This document shows, in pieces, positions 11,499 through 20,979 of a stretch of DNA of 48,299 bases. The notes below the pieces were generated by a model, which was not told where the DNA came from, did no database searches, and was given only the letters and a program-made list of their open reading frames with translations. The first letter of the stretch is position 1, and each line of letters opens with the position of its first letter. A program made the translations under genes and the position numbers. Origin of the DNA: Cylindrodendrum hubeiense (taxonomy: Eukaryota > Ascomycota > Sordariomycetes > Hypocreales > Nectriaceae). The stretch lies in contig JAANBB010000317.1 of NCBI GenBank assembly GCA_014621425.1, forward strand, positions 1-48,299. The letters are read 5' to 3'.

Positions 11499-11937
11499 AT
11501 CATGTATCCAAATTATGACGGTTAACGGCCGGTTTTCAGGACTTTGGTTGGGTTTACGAGAGATGGATCTAAAAAAACGGGTACATATATCGTCTGCTGG
11601 ACAATTGAACCTGTCTCGACGGTCACAACATTGCGCGTCCCATACTGTGACGATCCCTAGAAATGCGTCGCAAAAACAAACCACCTCCACGACTTCCAAA
11701 GGTCAGTATAACAAAACGGTTTCTTTGTTTCCGGATGATTATAAAAAAGTTCAAGAGCTTTTTAACCCTGATATCATTTTCTGATGACACACACATCACC
11801 ACCCTATGACGGATAATCACATAATCATGTTTGAAACTGCTTTGGAGGGGTATCAAGGCTAACTCAAATAAATATACCACAGGTCGCCGTATGTTACTGG
11901 TTCTCGTCTTACATCGTGTGATGCCGTATCATCCCAA
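11499..11937. other. convergent intergenic region with polyadenylation-type signal
   Basis: This 439-nt gap lies between the P0 stop and the Msh1 stop. An exact AATAAA at 11867-11872 on the + strand could serve P0 (3' UTR about 390 nt). A reading frame running from the P0 exon to 11784 is only read-through of the unspliced P0 terminal intron. Confidence 0.5.
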
Positions 11938-14616
11938 TCACCCGGTCCCGACCCGTCCCGGATTGTGCCCTACCCCAGCTGACTCCATGGGATGATGATT
12001 CAATACTTGCCGTGCCACCCTGATTGCCCGCTCTGGCAATCCTGCCAGTCTCGCGACCTTGAGGGCGTGGCTCTGTCGGTTGATCCCCTGTCGTAGTTTG
12101 TGTACGTAGACGAACCCCCCCTCGCCATCTTCCTCTACATCAGTGCAGTACGTGTGCACGGTAGCTCGATCCCCGTCACACAACCCCTCGGCTGCGGCGA
12201 GGTCGGCGACCTGATGGAAGTGTGTCGCAAATAGCGTTCTACATTGGTTGACGGTTGCCAAGTGATGTAGACATGCAAACGCGACTGCTGTACCATCTTC
12301 GGGCGTCGTGCCTCGGCCGATTTCGTCCATTATCACGAACGATCGCGGGGTTGCGTGTTTGAGGATCTGGGCCGTCTCGAGCATCTCTACCATGAAGGTG
12401 CTCTGATCCCGGTACAAGTTGTCCGCCGAGCCTACGCGGCTGAAGATGGCGTCGACGATGCCTATCTCCGCGTACGACGCCGGTACGTAACAGCCGATCT
12501 GCGCGAGGATGGTGATGAGGGCATTCTGGCGTAGGAACGTGCTCTTGCCAGCCATGTTTGGACCCGTGATGAGCCAGATACGGCCGTCAGTAGGTGAACC
12601 GACCAGGCAGTCATTACGAACGAAGTTGCGACCCTGCTCAAACAGGCCGCCTTCGACGGTGGGGTGCCGGCCGCCGACGATGGTGTGACATGTCGTGTTA
12701 TTCAGAGTTGGGCGCACGAGACTCTGCTCGAGAGCCAGCTTAGCGAAGGATGTCGCAACGTCAAGCTCATCAAGAACGGCGGCATTGCGGCGAAGCTTGA
12801 CGAGATTGCGAACGACGTTCTCGCGGAGGGCATGAAAGACGGTCTGCTCCTCGGCCCGGATTTGTACACGTACCTGGTCGAGGCGTTGTCCGAGGGCGGT
12901 CCACTCCGGGAGGTGAAAGGAACGTGTCGAACGGCTGGCAGACAACGCCATAACATCGGTGAAATTCTTGGCGTCCTTGCCCTTGACGTGGGCGATGTGG
13001 CCGAGGCCGGGGGTCCAGCGCAGAGTGAGACTCGAGGCGCCGGTTCGTTCGCACAGCGTCTCGTTAAGGTCAACCTTCTCTTGGAGCAAGGAGATGAGCT
13101 CAGCGTGGAGCCGCTTGAGGGTGCGACTGGCAGCCGGCTTCATGACCCAAGCCTCGTTGTCGTCGGCGTAGTACTCCCGGAGAGAAGTAGGGCGCTTCCG
13201 CTTGCCCTTGGGTAGGGTAGCGGCGGCGTCTTCGGGAGAGCCCTCGCTGCTTACGACGTCCTCGGCGAGAGCAATCATATGACTCGCTTCGGTATGTTCC
13301 GCCTGTTGCTGCTGGACAATACCATCTTCATCAATGGCCGCTTTGATACGTCGGGCGAGCTTGACGGGCTCAGTCAGGCTTATCCGGGAGGCCAAGGAGG
13401 CAAGACAGTCAGGGGCAGGTGCATCAGCAATGGACGAGGCATCTTGGAGGAGAGTGACAATGTCCCTGGCGGTAGTGATGGTGTTGGCAAGGCCGAGGAG
13501 GTCATCGGCATCACCTCGACCGAGGGCGAACTTTTGCACTAGGCGCTGGGAGTCATGGCTTCGGCGCAGCAGAAGCACTACAGAGTCACGGAGATCTGTG
13601 TCCGAGATGAAGCGGGCGACGAGATCTTGTCTAGCAGTGATGACGTCCAGGGACATCGAGGGCGCACTCAGCCACTCGTTGAGTAGGCGAGCACCACTCT
13701 TGGTAACGGTGCGGCGGATGGCATGCAGAAGGCAGCCGCGGAAGGCGCCGTCACGGATGGTCTGCTTGACCTCTAGAGCGCGAAGGCTGTTCTTGTCAAT
13801 GGCCATGATGTGCATATTCTCATGCCGCAGCGGGGGCTGCAGTTTCATGCTCGTGCCCTGCAGGCGATCCTTAACATAATTGAGGACCAAGCCGACGGCG
13901 AGAACCTCGTCGGAGGAAAAGCCAGCAGCGGCAGGGGCCGGCAGGGGCGCCTCCAACATGGGGGTCCAGTCGGACGGGCTCAGCAGGTCACCCTGGGGCG
14001 AGTAGGTGATGAGGTGACGCTCATCGGCCAGGAGGGGGAAGACGGCATGATGGGGGTTCAATTCCAAATCTTGGTCGAGGACGAGCTCGCGCGGACAGAG
14101 TCGGGAAAGGATCGACGGCAAGGATGCGAGATTGGCCTGCTGTGTGCCAAAGTGACCCGTCGAGAGATCGAGCCATGCCAGGCCGAGTGGCACGTCCTCG
14201 AGGGGGTGGCCAACAGCTGAGGACGGCGGGTGGGCTGATGGTGATGCCGATGCTGCCAATTCTGGCGCTGGAGCTAGGGCCGCCACACTTGCTACAGCTG
14301 TTGAGCTCCGCAGTTCGCCGGGATGGACGCGGACGTGGATGGCCATGACATAGTTGTTGGCGTACGGATCCATGAAATTCTCGTCGATCAGGGTCCCGGG
14401 CGTGATGATACGGGCGACTCGACGGTCGTGCAGCAGCCCTCCGGACTTGACCTTGTCCGAGGCCGAGTTCGGAAACTCCTCGGCCACGGCGACATGACGG
14501 TTGAGATCCTGGACGAGGATTTTGAGGAAGCGATCCAACTGGAAGAAGGGGAAGCCGGCCTGGAGAAGAGAATTGGTGAGTTTGAGATGAAGATATTTCG
14601 GTTAAGGGGCAATGGG

Positions 14617-14651
<35 letters not shown>

Positions 14652-15771
14652 CTATCTGTGGGAGTGTGTATCTGTGGCAGTGTATCTGTGGGAGTGTTCA
14701 TGGGGTGCTTCCATGGGTGTGTGTCTGGGTGTTTATGGACGGGTGTCTATGAATGGGTGTGTCTATGGGTGTGTTTATGGGCGTCTGGACATGTCCGAGC
14801 CGGCGTGGTGGATGGGAGGTTTGGGTGCAACTTACCATGGCCACAGGGCCAGCATTGGTCTTCTTGGAAGCCACCTTGAGATTGAGCAAGGGTCCATACA
14901 CCTCGGCGTGCTCAAAGTACAGCTCGTAGAAGCCGCCCACACGTGTTAGCAGTACGCAGTTCTCAAACTTGCGCATGTTTTGACGTGCCTGAAGCACGAC
15001 GGTAGGGTATGCCGGTTCATCCTGGGGTAGCGGATCGAGGGGCGGCGATGGTGGCGATGGCGATGCCAACTGGGAGGCCCTAGGCTGGATGAGGCCCTGG
15101 GGTAGGTCCGAAAGCTTGACGGTCGTTTTCGTCTTTTTGCCCCTGGCTTGGAACGAGCAATGGGGAGATGCTGGCGGGAGGAATCGCCCGAGATGGCCGC
15201 TCAGCCCAGGAAGACGTGAGGGGTGGAGATGGTGGAGGGGAGGACGGGGATAGGGGGTCCGGCAAGAGTAGGAGGCCAAAGTGGAAGAGTGCGAGGGACG
15301 GGAAGGACGTGAGGGACGCGATGGACGCCAGATGAGACGAGGAACGTCATCATGGGCATGTTCATGAGCCGTGGCAGAGAGATCGGCAGCGTAAGCGGCA
15401 GCTGATGGAGCTCGTTGAGCCCCAGTCCCAGCCCCAGCCCCAACTCCAGCTCCAGCTGCAACTCGAGCTCCAACTCGGGCTCCACGTTGGGAAGCATCAA
15501 CAACACGAGCTGCTCGTGCTACTGGAGCTGGTGGCGCCAACGCAGGCACCGTAGGCGCAGCCGCAGGCGTGGTCGAAACAGAAACCGGCACCACGACGGA
15601 AACAGAAACCGGCTTAGATGTGGTGGCCGATGTGGTGGTCGATGGGGCCAGGGGTCGCAGATGGCGGACACGGGGGGCACCATGCGGCCGGAACATCAAG
15701 ATGAGCTGTTTGGAGACCGATTGTCGGGATCGATGTGGTGATGCTCGCGGGATGGTGGTAGACGCCATCAC
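11938..15771 (-). CDS. msh1: mitochondrial DNA mismatch repair MutS homologue Msh1
   Basis: Two exons (15771-14836 and 14559-11938) encode 1185 aa as drawn. Msh1 is a mitochondrial MutS that binds mismatches and limits mtDNA rearrangement. The N terminus is Arg/Ser-rich with no acidic residues, as in mitochondrial presequences. About 200 low-complexity residues follow. Then come the MutS domain I mismatch-reading segment (VLLTRVGGFYELYFEHA, with the F-x-E-like FYELY), the connector, core and clamp, and the ATPase. Walker A is GPNMAGKST (978-986), and SFVIMDEIGRGTT and TLFATHFH lie downstream. The intron (14835-14560, 276 nt) joins GPVAM to AGFPFF. It is unusually long here and full of GT repeats on the + strand. 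The first-exon length is uncertain: a missed intron or a later start could remove part of the low-complexity leader. The family call is firm. Confidence 0.88.
14614..14790. repeat. GT microsatellite and degenerate GT/GGGTGT repeats in the Msh1 intron
   Basis: A nearly pure GT run at 14616-14650 is followed by degenerate units (TATCTGTGGGAGTGT, then GGGTGTSTATGG-like) up to about 14790. On the Msh1 coding strand this is an AC/CA-rich tract within the 276-nt intron. Confidence 0.85.
15416..15482. repeat. hexanucleotide-like repeat in Msh1 exon 1
   Basis: Degenerate CCCCAG / CTCCAG / CTCGAG hexamers occupy the + strand. In the Msh1 frame they encode the Ala/Gly/Val-rich low-complexity segment near residues 97-119. 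The segment looks like an expanded simple sequence. Confidence 0.7.
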
Positions 15772-15839
15772 GCTGTGTGGGCTCCCGAGCTCCCGTGCTC
15801 CCGTGCCCGTTCCGCACGACGTTCAACCGTAGGCGGGGC

Positions 15840-15872
15840 GGCTCACGCAAGGCTCACGCAGGGCTCACGCAG
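15840..15872. repeat. 11-bp tandem repeat, 3 copies
   Basis: Three consecutive GGCTCACGCA(A/G) units lie just upstream of Msh1. Confidence 0.9.
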
Positions 15873-16600
15873 GGGCGTTGGGGCTCGTCTACTGCAAACC
15901 CGGACGTACGTTTTCATCTCCAGCTAACAGAGGACAGAGATTTGCAAATGGAACCGCTGTACGGAGTATGGAGTACGGAGTACAAGTAGGGCCCTGGGCG
16001 GAGCGAGGGTCCTGGGCGGAGGCGGAGAGGCCGGGACAGGGTCACTGGCGTGCCGAAACAAGGCGCCAAAGAAGCAGAAAAAAGCAAACCCCGAAATGTG
16101 GCTCCCGATATAGATTGATGAAGGCGGACGAGCCATCCGAACAGAGCCATGCTACGATTATTTTTCTTGTGTGACGATGGACTGTGCGACGGCGGATGAG
16201 TAGACGAGTGGGTGATGACGGACGAGAGCGGACGACAGTGGATCGCGCGGTGTGGCCACACCACCGAGTCCAAGTCCCAGGAACCATGGAACTCACGGCC
16301 CCAGACGGGCCACACGGGGCGCGCCAGGAGGAGCCCGGGAGCGAAGAGGGCGAGGAGGCGGCCTACAGGGAGATTTACGGAGATATACAGTAGTGGCGGC
16401 GCGGGAGCCCGTGGGCGAACAGCGCATGTAGTGGGTGGAATGGGCCCATGGAGGCGCCGACGCAGCGTGTGCTGGGGCCAGATGGAGGCAGACTTGGCAG
16501 ATATAGAGAGATGGAGGGGAAGAAACCGGGTCGCGGCTTTGTGTGGTGGGATGCTGGGATGGGATGGGGAAGAGGGTCCTGTACCGGCTGTGTGTGCTGG

Positions 16601-16640
16601 ACAACCCAGGCCAACCCAGGCCAACCCAGGTCAACCCAGG
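16601..16640. repeat. 10-bp tandem repeat, 4 copies
   Basis: Four consecutive NCAACCCAGG units (first base A, C, C, T) form an intergenic array. Confidence 0.9.
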
Positions 16641-16941
16641 CCAGTGGAGAGACGACAGCGGTTGACAGGTATGTTATCGGCCCAGGGTGAGGCGGTGGTG
16701 CCTGGGCGTGCCGCTCTGCTCTGGCGACAGAGGGGCGAGGGAGGCGCCCTGTACGACCCGGAGCGCCTGTCTAGCCGGGCACCGGGCAACGGGCAACAGG
16801 CCCTGGGGGGTGGTGCCACCAGAGGCCCGAGAGGCCCTGAAGATACCGAACGGCCGGCGCGAGATCAGGGCGAGGATAGGGTGCGGCAGGGCTCGGCTGG
16901 AGGTTGTCCCGGGAGATTCCAGCGGGTGGGTGACGATAAGT

Positions 16942-16981
16942 GGGTGAGCCCAGCGGGTGAGCCCAGTGGGGGGAGCCCAGT
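16942..16981. repeat. 13-bp tandem repeat, about 3 copies
   Basis: The unit is GGGTGAGCCCAG(C/T). The third copy carries extra Gs. Confidence 0.8.
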
Positions 16982-17823
16982 GGCATGGCCGGGACACAGT
17001 GGCAGATGCGAGTGGCATGGAGCCCCGAGCAAGCAGCAGGCCTCATCTCATGGCGTTGGGGGCCAACATTCCACAACAGCCCAGAGCAAAATACAGTGTC
17101 GAAAGGTGCATTAACGCGCTGGGCGGTCGGCGCTCATCCGCTGGGCCTTGGCTGGGCCATGAAGCAAAAAAGCAAGACTCGCATCTCAATGCCATGCGCT
17201 ATGGCCCCATGCCGGCGTCATCATCATCCCCTCACGGCTGAGGCACGCCTCACCCACGGATCATGCCTCATGCCGCATCTCATGCCCAATGCCCAATGCC
17301 GTGTGTTCGGCGGACGCCTTGCCTCGCCTGGCCTGGCCGGGCCTCGCTGGCTGGCTGACTGCTCTAGATGAGGTAGCAATGCTCCGCACCGCGCCCATGC
17401 CACCACCCTTGGGCTGTGCCGCGCAGGGCCTCAGCCCGTAGCGCACCCGCACTGAACCGTTGCTCTACTGCAAGCCTACAATGCATCGTACCGTACCGTG
17501 CCGAACTCGCACAAACTGGTCCCTTTCTCGACCTCTTGTCGAGCTGGGCCGCAGGGACGGCCCTGCAGCACGACGGAGTACATAGTACGGTATAGATTGG
17601 GCGTGACCGAAACCTGGCCCACCGCCAATGGGGTGCTGCTGGCATAAGCATATCTGACGGCACTCACCAAGTCGCGGGGTCGGCGTGGGCCGATTCTCGA
17701 GAGCCTCAGACCATTTTGGATCCGCTGCCACACGTTTGTCGCCAGACCCCTGGGCCTCTCTTGGCCGCATCTGTCGATTTTGACCATGGCACGGCCACCA
17801 CGGCCACCACGGCCAGTCCAGCC

Positions 17824-17830
17824 TATATAT
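17824..17830 (+). promoter_or_regulatory. TATA box of the gene at 18159
   Basis: TATATAT is followed about 30 nt later by a C/T-rich stretch and then a C/A-rich leader without a long gene. It is about 330 nt upstream of the chosen ATG. Further TATATAT runs at 18137-18160 lie immediately before the ATG and are less likely to be the functional box. Confidence 0.4.
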
Positions 17831-18158
17831 CCCCTTTGTGCGCCGTCAAGAGCCCAAAGACGCCTACTTTCCCCTTCCTAGCTTCTCAACGCCCTATCGT
17901 CCCTGTGCCTGTCCCTCGTACACAACTACACAACTACGCAACTACAGCCAGAACCGCATTCCCACTTACACCCGCCGGCCGCCACTTACACCACCAAAAT
18001 CACCCCCATCAAAACGACCGACGAACGCGGTACAATCCGCCCAAAACGAAACAAAGCCGCAACACGCACTGCCAAGGTGCATTTTAAACCCCGGCAAAAC
18101 ACTCGGCTCTCACGGGAGTCGCCAGAAACCCTCCCCATATATATCCCATTCTCTATAT

Positions 18159-19166
18159 ATGGTCTCCGGCCCAAGCCCAGGCGCCCACATGGCGGCCATG
18201 ATGTCGTCTGTCAACCCCTTCACCCCGGTGACCCCCCCACCAGAAAGCCACGCCTTTCCTAAACCTCCTGTCCCAAGGCCCTTTCAAAACAGTCTCAAGC
18301 GCAAGGCTACGATGCAAGACGCCCTTACCGGTCCTGCGATACCTCCCCCTCCCGCTCCGGCTCCGACTTCGCAGCCCCAGACGGCCTCGTCGCCCGGCGG
18401 CTCCAGCCAGGGGGACTCCAAGTCACCGCCGCCTCCCAGTGTCGGCGGAGCCAACCTCGATCCCAAATACCTCGCCATGGTCTCTCGCATCGCCGCGTAT
18501 TACCAGCAGCGATGCCAGGCCGTGGCCAACTACCAGCAGCAGCGTTGCCAGGCATGGGCCAACATGCACCGACAGAGGTGCCAGGACATGATGCAAGCAT
18601 CCATGCTCGTGGTAGCGTGGTACGTGAGGGATCGTATCCAACGACGACGAAGACGCGAAAAGAGGAGGTTCAAGTCAGGCTTGAGACGCCGTACAGCTCA
18701 GCCCAAGATCACCAGGACCGAGGTCGTCCGCCGCTGGGTGAAGCAAGTCCCGGAAACCCCAGAGTCGCCCAGCAGCGCCATCACCACCATGATCACAGAC
18801 CCAGCCGAGGCTGAGTTCTCCATGGACAAGGACCCGCAACCCGACAAGGACGCCAAGCTGTTTGAGATGGCCGACAACCTCATCAAGAGCCAGTACAAGA
18901 AGATCGAGGTGCCCATCATGGGCGTCCTCAACTTTGACGAGAGCGACAATGACAGCGAGAGCGATCTGGATGAGCCGGATCAGCTCGAGGAGATGGATGA
19001 GGATGAGGATGACCCAGAGGGAGATGAGGAGTACTACGAAGTGGAAGACGACGAGCTCTACGACGACGATATGGAGTACGAGGGAGACGATGGATCAGAG
19101 GTGGTCCATCACGGGACGGGAACCGGCTCGGGAAGTCGGGACAATGACCGGAGTGAATCTTCATGA
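18159..19166 (+). CDS. uncharacterised protein: hendecad Cys repeat, basic segment, acidic tail
   Basis: A single exon encodes 335 aa; I do not recognise the family. In order it has a Pro-rich N terminus (residues 1-100) and a helical segment, about 113-155. Inside that segment Arg-Cys-Gln recurs exactly every 11 residues (Cys 119, 130, 141), with alternating QQ and A(V/W)AN positions. Next is a short hydrophobic stretch (MLVVAWYV) running into a strongly basic block (RIQRRRRREKRRFKSGLRRR), which could act as a nuclear or nucleic-acid signal. After a middle segment with Ser/Pro sites, the last 80 residues are very acidic (Asp/Glu/Tyr-rich). There is no signal peptide. The frame is open back to 17838, but the first good ATG is at 18159; Mets at 18189 and after are alternatives. 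The charge pattern suggests a nuclear or chromatin-associated protein, which is inference only. Confidence 0.7.
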   Translation: MVSGPSPGAHMAAMMSSVNPFTPVTPPPESHAFPKPPVPRPFQNSLKRKATMQDALTGPAIPPPPAPAPTSQPQTASSPGGSSQGDSKSPPPPSVGGANLDPKYLAMVSRIAAYYQQRCQAVANYQQQRCQAWANMHRQRCQDMMQASMLVVAWYVRDRIQRRRRREKRRFKSGLRRRTAQPKITRTEVVRRWVKQVPETPESPSSAITTMITDPAEAEFSMDKDPQPDKDAKLFEMADNLIKSQYKKIEVPIMGVLNFDESDNDSESDLDEPDQLEEMDEDEDDPEGDEEYYEVEDDELYDDDMEYEGDDGSEVVHHGTGTGSGSRDNDRSESS

Positions 19167-20979
19167 TGACTGCTTTTCTGTTCGGGTGGGAAACTAATGA
19201 CGGCGACAACTCCAACTACAACGTGTATCTTTTGTTTTCTCTTTTTCGGCGCAAACTGGCAGGCGGGTAGGGGTCCAAACACGAAACCCATGGGAGTCAG
19301 AGCATCTCACTTTTTATATAGCCATGATACCTTTTGACCTTAGCTACCTACCTACAGTACATCAAAACCTGTACATAACTCAGCCGGCACGCGCCCTGTT
19401 TTAAATGAGAACACACCAAATTTGTTTCAAAACTAAAAATTACGTGAACCATGTCCCGAATGAGCGCACATGGGCAGACAATGGTGCACTGGATAGACTG
19501 GGGCCAGGGATCAGGCCTGCTGAGGTGGCGTCTGGGGAGGGATGGTTCATGACAGCCACGGCCCCGACCGTCTGGGACGACGCCGACGAGGGTGGTGCGG
19601 GAGGTGATCTGGCGGTGAGCTTGTGTTGAGCTGTCATTGTGAGCTGTTTAGCGAGAGATGTATCATCCATCATTTTTGTATCTGCGCGATGCGTACGGAG
19701 TAATTGTCGTTAGATTTAACACGGTGTTCAAAGCTGCCTTGCATGGACACTGTGCTATGTAGATATGCAAGACACGAAAGTTGTGAAACCATCGGGACGA
19801 AAGTTACGGGTCGGTCTGCGCTCCTCTTGCATCCGGAGCTGAAATGATTCATATGGGCAGGGACTATGATGAGCAGTTCCTAAGGTTGGCCAGTAGGTCG
19901 CTGCGTGACCGCCGCGGGATGAAAGTTGAGGCTTCCGCAAGGTTGCCAACGTTGCTACATTTGCATGCATCGGCAACGGCTACCCACGAAGGAACTCTAA
20001 AGACCGGCCGACTCTGTCAATATCTACGAGGTACGCAAACCTTGCGCCATCTCCGAACCGTCATCCTTCAACTCTCCGCCCTTCGTCCTCGACCCTCTCG
20101 GCCTATCGATGACATTGTCGTTCTGAGGGTGCTCGTGCGGTTTTTGGTCCGTATCCTGAACTTCATTCGCCTCATCCGCCTCATCGTCAGACATCAAAGA
20201 TTAGCCGGTATCCTTTCCGGTCGGCCAATTCTACCTTGGTCGATCCCGAACCCTTGGCCGGCTCTGTAGCCATGATGAGGTACGTTTGGTTTGTTTATTT
20301 TCCCATACACCGACGGTTCCATTCAAATCCCTTTGGGAATGGTATGGGCGCTTCCCCGCACCAACATCACGATCCCCCAAAGCCTAGGCCGCAGTTAAGG
20401 GCGTTCCTCTGCTGCTGGCGGGGCACCCGGACGCCCTGGCGCCCTGTGGCTCCCTGTAGACGGAACCACTGTGGGCCGCGGGTGATCCGCTAGGGACCTG
20501 TGACAGGGCCATGGCGACCTCACAAGACCCCGCCACCTCATGCCTTCCGCCGTTCTCAGGGTGCTGAAGCTGAGCTTGTTTGGCCTTGAGGAGCTTCCCA
20601 GCTTCCCCAAACACTCGTATCGCTCGCGCCCTTAAGCTTCCAGCTCCCAGTTCCTAGCTCCCGGCTCTCCCCTCTTCGTTTTCCACCCTCCATCACTTCC
20701 AAGTCTCAATTCTACCCAATCCCATCAACAACACCACCTCCATCTTCTCGCTCAATCCACTCCCATTCACACCTCAGCCGCCTCTCACGATTGACTTACT
20801 CATCCCTCGACAGCCACCACGAGACTCCCATCGACCATCTCCTCCCTGTCGCCGCTGGCTGTCCCCGCCATACGCCATCGCCCGATAACCAACGTCGGCA
20901 TCCGCTCCCAGGAAAGCTCCGACGTCTTTCAAATCGATCTGCACCGCCCGCTCCCGGTCACCCTCTCGACGCTCATACT
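19167..20979. other. intergenic region upstream of the alpha-mannosidase
   Basis: 1.8 kb separates two + strand genes. It contains a TACC repeat (19344-19355), one ACGGAGTA motif (19694-19702) and a pyrimidine-rich leader from about 20630 to the Ams1 ATG. Small frames are present but none has a recognisable domain. Confidence 0.6.

Larger units (their letters stand above)
15772..18158. other. repeat-rich intergenic region
   Basis: 2.4 kb lies between the Msh1 start (-) and the next gene (+). Several minisatellites sit here (15840-15872, 16601-16640, 16942-16981), with three ACGGAGTA motifs (15960-15968, 15974-15982, 17573-17580). A 300-codon open frame at 16212-17114 runs through the repeats and reads as Gly/Arg/Pro-rich low complexity; I see no domain and do not call it a gene. 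The last 330 bp carries a TATA box and a C/A-rich leader for the downstream gene. Confidence 0.6.

Noticed and set aside
16212..17114. 300-codon open frame on the + strand
   Set aside because: It runs through tandem repeats and GC-rich intergenic DNA, is low-complexity Gly/Arg/Pro, has several equally open overlapping frames, and shows no domain.
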